Assembly: GCA_955652635.1 (NCBI GenBank)
Contig: CATPBN010000053.1
Span: forward strand, 1 to 7,925
DNA: 7,925 nucleotides
Reading direction: 5' to 3'
Source: an uncultured Gemmatimonadaceae bacterium
GTDB lineage: Bacteria; Gemmatimonadota; Gemmatimonadetes; Gemmatimonadales; Gemmatimonadaceae
Under the pieces are notes generated by a model, which saw only the letters and a program-made list of their open reading frames with translations, did not search any database and was not told where the DNA came from. The stretch's first letter is position 1. Each line of letters opens with the position of its first letter. Of this stretch, positions 1-7,064 are shown piece by piece. The position numbers and the translations under genes are program-made.

Positions 1-347
1 CGATGGGTACCGCCATAACAGTCGTGTGCGGCGAGCACGAGATCTCCGGGGCGTACGAGCTGGAGCACCAGTGCCACCGCCGACATCCCGGTGCTCGTCA
101 CCACTGCCCCCTCTCCATCTTCGAGCTCGGTGAGTGCGTTGGCCAGGTGCTCGCGGGTCGGATTGCCGGTGCGCGTATAGTCGTAGAGCCTCTTCTTGCC
201 AAACCCCTCGAAGGCGAATGTGGAAGAGAGATGGATCGGAGGCACCACCGCGCCGTGGTGCAGGTCGGTCGCTATGCCCGCGCGCACGGCGCGCGTTGCC
301 GGCTGCCGCGGAGGCCGCGCCGAGGAGTGTCTGATCTCGTCGGTCAT
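1..347 (-). CDS. metB: Cystathionine gamma-synthase (MetB-type PLP enzyme), 5' part only
   Basis: This is the N-terminal 115 codons of a Cys/Met-metabolism PLP-dependent enzyme; the 3' end runs off the left edge. The family condenses an O-acylhomoserine with cysteine to give cystathionine, in the cytoplasm. Visible motifs are VVPPIHLSSTF (34-44), YDYTRTGNPTR (55-65, where Tyr57 and Arg59 should contact the PLP phosphate of the partner subunit), STGMSA (85-90) and HDCYGG (108-113, Tyr111 expected to stack on PLP). These follow E. coli MetB almost block by block, including the HDCYGG stretch, so cystathionine gamma-synthase is favoured over O-acetylhomoserine sulfhydrylase or a gamma-lyase. The PLP lysine lies beyond the window, so specificity is not proven. 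The start ATG at 347 overlaps the metX stop as ATGA and has a strong Shine-Dalgarno AGGAG at 360-356, 8 nt upstream. It is co-transcribed with metX and so probably under the same riboswitch. Confidence 0.9.
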   Translation of the reverse strand, partial: MTDEIRHSSARPPRQPATRAVRAGIATDLHHGAVVPPIHLSSTFAFEGFGKKRLYDYTRTGNPTREHLANALTELEDGEGAVVTSTGMSAVALVLQLVRPGDLVLAAHDCYGGTH

Positions 348-1258
348 GACACCAACTCCTCTTCGAGTTGAACCAGCTCGCTCACAAACGGCGAAATGCG
401 GGAGGAATCACCCAGGAACGCGTCGTGGCCGAGCGATGAGTCGATCTCGATGAGCTGGCTGGGCCCGCCCAGTCTGTGCGCGAGCTCGCGACTTTGGGCG
501 AGTGGCACGAGCCGATCGGCACTGACGGCAATCACAGTCGTCGGCACCGTGATGTCTTCGGGCCGGATCTTGTGGAGGTCGAGCGAGAGTGACAGCGCGT
601 TGTATCTCTCTGACGTCCACTCTTCGGCGAACTGTTCTCCGCGCGTTCTCAGGTAGCTCCCTATCCGATGCTCGACAAGGCGCGAATCGGCCCGATCACT
701 CTCCCCGAGCCGCTCATCGAAATGCCGAGCCGTGAGGTAGCTCGTCATCGCGATGCCGCGCGCGATCGCCAATCCGTCGCGCTCCCGGCCGACTTCGCTT
801 CCAAGCGCGACGACGCGGCGCTGGAGATGCCGGAGCGCGGTCGCAATCGGATCGCTTTCGTGGGCCGCGCTGATCACGATCAGACGCCTTGCGCGTGCCG
901 CGAATCTGGCGCCGAAGGCGAGGGCGACCATTCCCCCATAGGATGCGCCTACGACTGCTTGCAGCCTCCGAACTCCGGACTCGTCGAGCGCCGCAGCAAG
1001 GGCTTCTGCCTGATCGGTTGTCGTCACCGGCGCCGCGTCCTTTCCCCTAGTTACGTAATCGATGCCAAGGACGCGAAACCGTCGAGTATCGATTGCGCGG
1101 CCGCGTCCGACCACTTCTTCCCACCATCCGGGAGACGGATCTGAAACCGACGATGTGACGTGCTTCGAGGCCGAGATGCCGCCGAGTACTGCAATGACCG
1201 GCGCGCCACGGGGTCCAGCGATTTCGAAAGTCATGGGGGGAGTCTGGTTAATGCGCAT
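344..1258 (-). CDS. metX: MetX-like homoserine O-acyltransferase (probably O-succinyltransferase)
   Basis: This alpha/beta-hydrolase-fold enzyme (304 aa) activates homoserine by O-acylation, the committed step of methionine synthesis. The nucleophile elbow is GASYGGM (104-110, Ser106), and the likely other triad members are Asp248 (SADRLVP) and His278 (GHDAFL). PGWW (43-46) and RAIDTRRF (54-61) match the MetX family. The protein is much shorter than classical MetX (about 370 aa). It lacks the GCxGSTGP segment, has GGISASKHV (26-34) near the N-terminus, and reads GASYGGM where acetyltransferases usually have GGSMGGM. These traits resemble the short MetX branch described as succinyl-CoA dependent, and the MetB-type neighbour fits that, but the acyl donor cannot be read with certainty. 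The start is ambiguous between ATG 1258 and ATG 1234 (residue 9, MTFEIAG); neither has a plain adjacent Shine-Dalgarno. The stop overlaps the metB start by 4 bases. A SAM-II-like leader lies directly upstream. Confidence 0.88.
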   Translation of the reverse strand: MRINQTPPMTFEIAGPRGAPVIAVLGGISASKHVTSSVSDPSPGWWEEVVGRGRAIDTRRFRVLGIDYVTRGKDAAPVTTTDQAEALAAALDESGVRRLQAVVGASYGGMVALAFGARFAARARRLIVISAAHESDPIATALRHLQRRVVALGSEVGRERDGLAIARGIAMTSYLTARHFDERLGESDRADSRLVEHRIGSYLRTRGEQFAEEWTSERYNALSLSLDLHKIRPEDITVPTTVIAVSADRLVPLAQSRELAHRLGGPSQLIEIDSSLGHDAFLGDSSRISPFVSELVQLEEELVS

Positions 1259-1264
1259 AAAGCA

Positions 1265-1296
1265 GAACGCCCGTGGCTGTGTGGCCGCGGGCGTTC
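1265..1296 (-). promoter_or_regulatory. Stable leader hairpin between SAM-II element and metX start (candidate expression platform)
   Basis: In the minus-strand RNA, 1296-1288 pairs with 1273-1265 (9 bp, GAACGCCCG with CGGGCGTTC). An A-C mismatch follows, then 3 more bp (1286-1284 with 1277-1275) and a CACACA loop. It begins right after the riboswitch tail and ends 6 nt before ATG 1258. An outer helix of 5 bp is also possible, AAAGC (1304-1300) with GCTTT (1263-1259); it would compete with the riboswitch pseudoknot for G1301 and C1300. Looping out the hairpin would leave the SD-like GAGG (1299-1296) about 6-7 nt from ATG 1258. Alternatively it is a weak terminator, since only TTCTGCTTT follows the stem. 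The pairing is seen; the role is inferred. Confidence 0.6.
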
Positions 1297-1349
1297 CTCG
1301 CTTTTTAGCAATTATTTAACGTGGCTGCAATACGCGGCAAATTACCACA
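1297..1349 (-). promoter_or_regulatory. SAM-II riboswitch aptamer in the metX-metB leader
   Basis: The minus-strand leader matches the SAM-II architecture, compared from memory with the crystallised metX SAM-II RNA. P1 is UGUGGU (1349-1344) with GCCACG (1325-1320), closed by G-U pairs at both ends. The P1 loop ends in the characteristic GUAUUGCA (1333-1326). After P1 comes an A/U-rich linker and GCUAAAAAG (1309-1301), the most conserved SAM-II string. The H-type pseudoknot can form: CGC (1336-1334) with GCG (1301-1299), and GCA (1328-1326) with UGC (1310-1308). Where the known RNA pairs CC with GG, this one pairs CGC with GCG, which looks like compensatory change. SAM-II binds S-adenosylmethionine and usually hides the ribosome binding site embedded in its 3' part. 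Its position before metX-metB is the expected one. Confidence 0.85.
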
Positions 1350-1369
1350 GGGTCTTCAATTGTTTTGAG

Positions 1370-1398
1370 ATAATATCGCGATCAGGTGACTGGGTCAA
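1370..1398 (-). promoter_or_regulatory. Sigma70-type promoter of metX-metB
   Basis: On the minus strand, -35 TTGACC (1398-1393) and -10 TATTAT (1375-1370) are separated by exactly 17 nt. Transcription should start near 1363-1364, placing the SAM-II aptamer about 14 nt from the 5' end of the mRNA. The promoter lies between the groEL terminator and the riboswitch, so metX-metB is a separate transcription unit from groESL. Confidence 0.75.
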
Positions 1399-1420
1399 GG
1401 TCGGCGAGGTAACCACAAAC

Positions 1421-1450
1421 AAAAACGGGAGCCGCTGCTGCGGCTCCCGT
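1421..1450 (-). terminator. Intrinsic terminator of groES-groEL
   Basis: A perfect 11-bp GC-rich stem, 1450-1440 with 1435-1425 (ACGGGAGCCGC arm), closes a 4-nt loop. On the minus strand it is followed at once by TTTTTGTTTG. It begins 22 nt after the groEL stop codon. This is a textbook Rho-independent terminator that insulates the metX promoter from groESL read-through. Confidence 0.93.
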
Positions 1451-1472
1451 TCGAGTTCCTGCCAGGCAAAGT

Positions 1473-3116
<1,644 letters not shown>

Positions 3117-3139
3117 ATGAATCGCTCTTAGGTGTCTGG

Positions 3140-3448
3140 TTAGGCGACGACCGCGAGAACATCGGACTCGCGGAGGATCAGGTAAGTCTCGGCGTCGATC
3201 GTGACTTCGGTTCCGCTGTACTTTCCGTACAGAACCTTGTCACCGACCTTGAGCTCCATCGGAACGCGAACGTTCTTCTCGTAGCGGCCGGGGCCGACGG
3301 CGATGATCTCACCCTGTTGCGGCTTTTCCTTGGCGGTATCGGGGATGAACAACGCGCCGCGCTTCTGCTCGGTCTCCTCGAGCGCTTTGATCATGACGCG
3401 GTCTGCGAGGGGGGCGACTTTGGTGCTCGATTGTGTTTTTGTAGCCAT
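3140..3448 (-). CDS. groES: Co-chaperonin GroES (Hsp10, 10 kDa)
   Basis: This 102-aa co-chaperonin is the heptameric lid of the GroEL chamber. The core begins at VAPLADRVMIKAL (11-23), followed by the mobile loop (about 25-42), the GEIIAVGPG strand-turn (46-54), and KVGDKVLYGKYSGTEV (67-82). The reading frame stays open far upstream into coaX, but the protein starts at ATG 3448: it fits the family length and follows AAGGG (3462-3458) by 9 nt. Compared with E. coli (97 aa) there is a short N-terminal extension, MATKTQSSTK. The mobile loop reads RGALFIPDTAKEKPQ, with Ala32 where many relatives have a second Gly; Leu33-Phe34-Ile35 would be the hydrophobic GroEL-binding tripeptide. It is first in the groES-groEL operon, under a CIRCE operator 54 nt upstream of its start. 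Confidence 0.98.
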   Translation of the reverse strand: MATKTQSSTKVAPLADRVMIKALEETEQKRGALFIPDTAKEKPQQGEIIAVGPGRYEKNVRVPMELKVGDKVLYGKYSGTEVTIDAETYLILRESDVLAVVA

Positions 3449-3501
3449 AATTAGCTGCCCTTCTGCTGAGAATGTGGCTGGTTGGTTAGGAAACGTCGTT
3501 G

Positions 3502-3528
3502 TTAGCACTCGACAGTACTGAGTGCTAA
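3502..3528 (-). promoter_or_regulatory. CIRCE operator (HrcA binding site) of groES-groEL
   Basis: This is a perfect inverted repeat, TTAGCACTC - 9 nt - GAGTGCTAA, identical to the CIRCE consensus on both arms. It overlaps the predicted transcription start, 7 nt after the -10 box, and lies in the 5' leader of groES. HrcA binding here represses the operon until heat or misfolded protein titrates GroEL, which HrcA needs for activity. The hrcA gene is not in the window. Confidence 0.97.
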
Positions 3529-3534
3529 GACCAC

Positions 3535-3564
3535 AACATAACTGATTTTGGAGCCTTCCGTCAA
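3535..3564 (-). promoter_or_regulatory. Sigma70-type promoter of groES-groEL
   Basis: On the minus strand, -35 TTGACG (3564-3559) and -10 TATGTT (3540-3535) are separated by 18 nt. The expected start site falls at about 3528, the first base of the CIRCE element, so a bound repressor would block initiation. This vegetative promoter with CIRCE is the usual arrangement for HrcA-controlled groESL. Confidence 0.7.
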
Positions 3565-3575
3565 CCCACCGGGCC

Positions 3576-3594
3576 CCCCGCGGGTGCCGCGGGG
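3576..3594 (-). terminator. GC-only hairpin after coaX, possible terminator
   Basis: A perfect 8-bp stem, CCCCGCGG with CCGCGGGG, and a 3-nt loop lie 12 nt after the coaX stop and just upstream of the groES -35 box. No U-tract follows (GGGCCCGG instead), so it is not a canonical intrinsic terminator. It may pause polymerase, act with Rho, or protect the 3' end of the mRNA. It marks the boundary between the coaX unit and groESL. Confidence 0.4.
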
Positions 3595-3606
3595 CGGTCC
3601 TAAGCG

Positions 3607-4380
3607 TCAGCCGGCCAGGATTTCGTACCCAAGGCGTATGCCTTTCAGGGTCAAAAAGGGGTCTACCAGCTCCAGCTCGGAGGAATGTGGGTGGATGGAT
3701 TCGGCCATGCCGCCGGTGGCCAGAACAAGGGGGACATTCCTGGTCGGCCACTCCTTTTTTATCCGCCGAACGATTCCGTCGATCGAGTCTACGGCGCCGT
3801 AAAGGACCCCGGCGCGAATGCACTCGTCGGTGCGTCGGGCGATGACGCGACTGGGCGGCACGATGTCCGTCGCCGGAAGCTGCGCGGTGCGTCGGAAAAG
3901 CGTGTCGGCCGAGATCATGATGCCAGGCTGGATCACCCCGCCCAGAAAGGTCCCTTCCGCTGTGATGCAATCGTAGGTCGTAGCGGTTCCAAGGTCGACC
4001 ACAATGGCGTCACGCTTGTAGATCCTGCTCGCCGCGAGCGTGTTGGCAACTCGGTCAGCGCCCACGGTGAATGGCTCCTCGACGTCCAGCTTCACCGGCA
4101 GCTTGGCCCGCGCGTCGATCATCACCGGCTTCCGGCCGAAGCACATTTCGCACGCCTCTGCCAACATCGGGGTCAAGGCCGGCACCACCGAGCAGATCGC
4201 CGACCCCGTGATCCCCTCCGCCGATGCGATTGCGTCGCCAGTGATGGAACGAATCAGAATCGCGAGCTCGTCGGCAGTGCGAGGTGCGGCGGTGGTGAGA
4301 CGCCAATGCGACACGAGCTCTTCGCCCCTGAAGATTCCGATCGTGATCTCGGAGTTGCCGACGTCGAAAACGACGATCAT
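3607..4380 (-). CDS. coaX: Type III pantothenate kinase CoaX
   Basis: This 257-aa cytoplasmic kinase phosphorylates pantothenate, the first step of coenzyme A synthesis. It belongs to the ASKHA fold: phosphate-1 motif DVGNSE (6-11), GADRVAN (107-113, Asp109 the probable catalytic base), phosphate-2 motif DLGTATTYD (129-137), GGVIQPG (147-153) and adenosine motif TGGMAES (222-228). Length and motif order are typical of CoaX, a family that needs a monovalent cation and is not feedback-inhibited by CoA. The frame is open upstream to about 4500, but ATG 4380 is the start: DVGN then lies at residue 6, AGGA (4390-4387) precedes it by 6 nt, and it overlaps the birA stop as ATGA. The birA-coaX pairing is common in bacteria. 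It is the last gene of the miaA-bshA-uppP-birA-coaX cluster. Confidence 0.97.
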   Translation of the reverse strand: MIVVFDVGNSEITIGIFRGEELVSHWRLTTAAPRTADELAILIRSITGDAIASAEGITGSAICSVVPALTPMLAEACEMCFGRKPVMIDARAKLPVKLDVEEPFTVGADRVANTLAASRIYKRDAIVVDLGTATTYDCITAEGTFLGGVIQPGIMISADTLFRRTAQLPATDIVPPSRVIARRTDECIRAGVLYGAVDSIDGIVRRIKKEWPTRNVPLVLATGGMAESIHPHSSELELVDPFLTLKGIRLGYEILAG

Positions 4381-5072
4381 TGAGAATCCTGTAATACGAG
4401 AGAGCCGGACCGGAACGGAGCTACTGTATCGGCGAGCGCCACCAGAAGCTCGCCTGTCGCCGAGATCCCCGCGACACGACCGAGCGCGGGCTGGGTGCAC
4501 GCCTTCCCCCGCGCCAGATCCCGGGCATTGAACTCCTCCATCTCGCCCGCGTCAAGCGGACCGGTCGCGCCGGCTGCGGCACGCAGGGCAGGTATGAGCT
4601 CCAGAAGAACATCGACGCGCGCCGTCCCCGGTTCAAGACCCGCGGCACCTTCGATGTTCGCTGGGGGCCTGACATTGAGCCCCATTCCGATGGCGATCCA
4701 CTCGACGGACTGCTCGCGCCAGCGCGCCTCAACGAGAATACCCGCGAGCTTCCCCTTCTCCAGATAAAGGTCGTTGGGCCACTTGAGACGAATCGGCTCC
4801 GCCGCGAATCGATCGAGAGATTCCGCGGCGGCGATTCCCACTCTGATCGAAAGCACATCGAGCCCCGAGGTGTCAGCCGGCCGCTCGATGAGCGTCAACC
4901 ACAGACCCGCCTCGGCCGAGGACTGCCAGCTCTTCCCGCCCCGCCCGCGCCCCGCCGTCTGCTCGTTTGCGATCACCAGCGTTCCCGCCAACGCACCGTC
5001 GGCCGCCAGTCGATGCGCGACGTCCATCGTGGAGGTCGTTGACTCCAGAAGCTCTACTCGTGGAACGTCCAG
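4377..5072 (-). CDS. birA: Biotin--[acetyl-CoA-carboxylase] ligase (BirA, no DNA-binding domain); start uncertain
   Basis: This cytoplasmic ligase makes biotinyl-AMP and attaches biotin to the carrier protein of acetyl-CoA carboxylase. Numbered from CTG 5072, the motifs are ESTTSTMD (10-17, the biotin-binding STN-type segment), GRGRGGKSW (41-49, biotinyl-AMP loop), KWPNDLYL (97-104), KLAGIL (108-113) and GMGLNV (129-134), then a small beta domain. There is no N-terminal HTH, so it cannot be a BirA-type biotin repressor. The only ATG of the frame, at 5027, falls after ESTTST and would delete it. Coding-like sequence (PRLDGATAAELKDALDVPR) continues in frame upstream to about 5114, but no ATG, GTG or TTG occurs in that open frame. 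I drew the start at CTG 5072 because AAGGA (5081-5077) lies 4 nt upstream; CTG 5084 is also possible. The stop overlaps the coaX start by 4 bases. Confidence 0.9.
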   Translation of the reverse strand: MDVPRVELLESTTSTMDVAHRLAADGALAGTLVIANEQTAGRGRGGKSWQSSAEAGLWLTLIERPADTSGLDVLSIRVGIAAAESLDRFAAEPIRLKWPNDLYLEKGKLAGILVEARWREQSVEWIAIGMGLNVRPPANIEGAAGLEPGTARVDVLLELIPALRAAAGATGPLDAGEMEEFNARDLARGKACTQPALGRVAGISATGELLVALADTVAPFRSGSLVLQDSQ

Positions 5073-5118
5073 TGCGTCCTTCAGTTCGGCTGCTGTCGCG
5101 CCATCGAGGCGCGGGGGG

Positions 5119-5922
5119 TTATCCGCGCGCGTACACCACCGCCAGCACCGCGATGCCGAGAATGATGCGGTAGGCCGCGAAGATGCCGTAGCTGTGCCGG
5201 CTCACGTACCGCATCAGAATCGAGATCGCGAGCCACCCGCTGATTGCCGATGCGACAACCCCGGACATCAGCTCGTTCGTCAACCCGCCCTGATGGAGCG
5301 CTTTTGGACCCTCGAGAACTACGGCCGCCGCAATAATCGGCATGCTCATCAGAAAGCTGAATTCTGCCGCTGCCTCACGATCGATGCGAAGCCCGCGCGC
5401 GGCCGTAATCGTGGCCCCCGATCGAGACACGCCCGGAACGAGCGCGATGACTTGAGAAAGCCCTATCAGAAGGGAATCGATCCACCGCATCTCGCCGAGT
5501 ATCCGCCGCTGGTCGACGAGCTTATCCACGATCCAAAGCACCGCTCCCATGACTATCAGGGCGATGGCAATGATCTCGGGACTTCTAAAAGCTGACTCCG
5601 CCTTCGATTGCAGTACGAGTCCGCCTATCGCGCCGGGAATCGTGGCGATGATCAGATACACGACTCGACGCTTTTCCGGCGTTTCGACGCGGCCGGTCGT
5701 GATGATTCCGAACGCCGCGCGAATCAACGCGAGCCACTCCAATCGAAAATACCAGAGGACGGCGAGAAGAGTCCCGAAATGGAGCGCGACGTCAAACGCG
5801 AGCCCTGGGTCTTCCCAGCCAAGGAGCCATGGCGCGAGGGTGAGGTGCGCTGAGCTGCTGATCGGCAGGAATTCCGACAGTCCCTGGATGATGCCTAGGA
5901 AAATGGCCTGGAAAGGAGTCAT
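5119..5922 (-). CDS. uppP: Undecaprenyl-diphosphatase UppP (BacA)
   Basis: This 267-aa polytopic inner-membrane protein dephosphorylates undecaprenyl diphosphate on the outer face of the membrane, returning the lipid carrier used for peptidoglycan and other envelope polymers. The two catalytic motifs are present: QGLSEFLPISSSAHL (13-27, with Glu17) and PGVSRSGAT (163-171, with Arg167). Hydrophobic segments of transmembrane length recur, for example around 84-104, 115-133, 190-204, 220-238 and 246-264. The length is normal for the family. The start ATG 5922 overlaps the bshA stop as ATGA and is preceded by a C-run with no Shine-Dalgarno, so it probably depends on translational coupling to bshA. 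In other bacteria overproduction gives bacitracin resistance; here the context is plain housekeeping. Confidence 0.97.
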   Translation of the reverse strand: MTPFQAIFLGIIQGLSEFLPISSSAHLTLAPWLLGWEDPGLAFDVALHFGTLLAVLWYFRLEWLALIRAAFGIITTGRVETPEKRRVVYLIIATIPGAIGGLVLQSKAESAFRSPEIIAIALIVMGAVLWIVDKLVDQRRILGEMRWIDSLLIGLSQVIALVPGVSRSGATITAARGLRIDREAAAEFSFLMSMPIIAAAVVLEGPKALHQGGLTNELMSGVVASAISGWLAISILMRYVSRHSYGIFAAYRIILGIAVLAVVYARG

Positions 5923-7064
5923 GGGGGGCGAGTGTTGGTGGGAAGTGATGTGCGATAAAGGGACTCATACTGCGTTACGATCGCGTCGCGGGAGAAGCGC
6001 TCTCGCGCGTCCGAACTGGCAAGCCGACTCATTTCGGCCCAGCGTTTTGGATCCCCTAGTATTTCGAGCGAGGCGACGGCCATCCCGGGAATGTCTCCCA
6101 CCGTGCAGAGAAATCCAGTCTCCCCTTCGCGAACGACTTCCGGAAGGCCACCGGCATTCGACCCCACGACGGGCACGCCGGACGCCAGCGCTTCGAGCGC
6201 GCTTAATCCAAACGACTCGCTTTGGCTCGGCAACAGAAACAGGTCGGCCGCTGCGAGGAGCGGCGCGATCTGCTCGAGCTTCCCGAGAAAGGACACCGAA
6301 TCTTCAACGCCCAGCATGCGCGCCTCTTCTTCCGCGGCGGCCCTGTCAGGTCCGTCACCGACCATTACCAGCACACTCGGGAGCTGGCGATTCACTTCCG
6401 AGTAGATCCGAATCACCTCTCGCACGCGCTTCACGGCCCGAAAGTTCGACACGTGCATCAGGATCGGTTTCGAGCGCCCGAACTGATTCTTGAGCAACGG
6501 AGGATATTTCTCCCGGTTGTAGACGTCGGGATCGATGAAGTTGTGGATGACGTCGATCTCGAGTCCTTCGCAGCCAAATGCCCGGCAGGTTTCGTCTTTC
6601 AGATAGCTGGAGACAGCCGTGACCTGGTCCGATTTCTCGATCGAGAACTTGGTGATCGGAAAGAAGGAAGGGTCCTGACCAACAATGGTTATGTCTGTCC
6701 CGTGAAGCGTAGTTATGAGATGAACGTCTTCGTTCGTCTCGCGCAGCATCTCGCGCGCAATCCACGCGCTCGTGGCGTGGGGAATGGCGTAATGGCAGTG
6801 CAGCAGCTCGAGCCCGTGGGTGCGAACGACTTCGTGCATTCGCACGGCGAGCGCGAGATCGTACGGAGGAAACTCGAACAGCGGATAGCGCCCAACATCC
6901 ACTTCGTGAAAGAAAATCCGCGGGAGAAAGGATGGAAGCCGAAACGGCTGCCTGTAAGTGATGAAGTGGACCTCGTGTCCGCGATCCGCCAGCGCGATAC
7001 CCAGCTCCGTCGCAACGGCGCCCGATCCGCCGTACGTCGGATAGCAGGTAATTCCAATCTTCAC
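5919..7064 (-). CDS. bshA: N-acetyl-alpha-D-glucosaminyl L-malate synthase BshA
   Basis: This 381-aa GT4-family retaining glycosyltransferase joins GlcNAc from UDP-GlcNAc to L-malate, the first step of bacillithiol synthesis. The N-terminal Rossmann domain opens KIGITCYPTYGGSG (2-15), followed by HCHYAIPHA (89-97) and TLHGTD (119-124). The C-terminal nucleotide-sugar domain has HVSNFRAVKR (204-213), VGDGPD (235-240) and the ESFGLSALEA motif (283-292, Glu283 and Glu291), then PVVGSNAGGLPEV (298-310). The opening, HCHYAIPHA and SNFRxVKR blocks are distinctive for BshA within GT4, so this is favoured over a generic glycosyltransferase. GTG 7064 starts it; it overlaps the miaA stop as GTGA and follows GGGAGAA (7077-7071) at 6-nt spacing. 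BshB deacetylase and BshC are not in the window and would be needed for bacillithiol. Confidence 0.95.
   Translation of the reverse strand: MKIGITCYPTYGGSGAVATELGIALADRGHEVHFITYRQPFRLPSFLPRIFFHEVDVGRYPLFEFPPYDLALAVRMHEVVRTHGLELLHCHYAIPHATSAWIAREMLRETNEDVHLITTLHGTDITIVGQDPSFFPITKFSIEKSDQVTAVSSYLKDETCRAFGCEGLEIDVIHNFIDPDVYNREKYPPLLKNQFGRSKPILMHVSNFRAVKRVREVIRIYSEVNRQLPSVLVMVGDGPDRAAAEEEARMLGVEDSVSFLGKLEQIAPLLAAADLFLLPSQSESFGLSALEALASGVPVVGSNAGGLPEVVREGETGFLCTVGDIPGMAVASLEILGDPKRWAEMSRLASSDARERFSRDAIVTQYESLYRTSLPTNTRPP

Noticed and set aside
1259..1306. Plus-strand terminator: the same hairpin followed by GCTTTTT
   Set aside because: No plus-strand gene lies upstream of it. The T-run is the complement of the conserved riboswitch A-run, so it is explained by the minus-strand leader.
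1297..1400. SAM-I, SAM-IV or T-box leader instead of SAM-II
   Set aside because: The element is only about 50 nt, has no four-way junction, kink-turn or T-box sequence, and carries the SAM-II strings and pseudoknot.
3449..3970. The groES frame is open upstream, giving a possible 276-aa protein
   Set aside because: The extension overlaps coaX in another frame, crosses the groES promoter and CIRCE, and has low-complexity Arg/His/Gly composition with no family resemblance. ATG 3448 gives a normal GroES.
4381..4500. Upstream extension of the coaX frame by 40 codons
   Set aside because: It lies inside the conserved C-terminus of birA. The DVGN motif sits at residue 6 from ATG 4380, which has its own AGGA.
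4774..6493. Long plus-strand open frames opposite birA, uppP and bshA (273 and 314 codons)
   Set aside because: They are antisense shadows of well-recognised genes in GC-rich DNA, with Arg/Ser/Pro-rich composition and no recognisable motifs.
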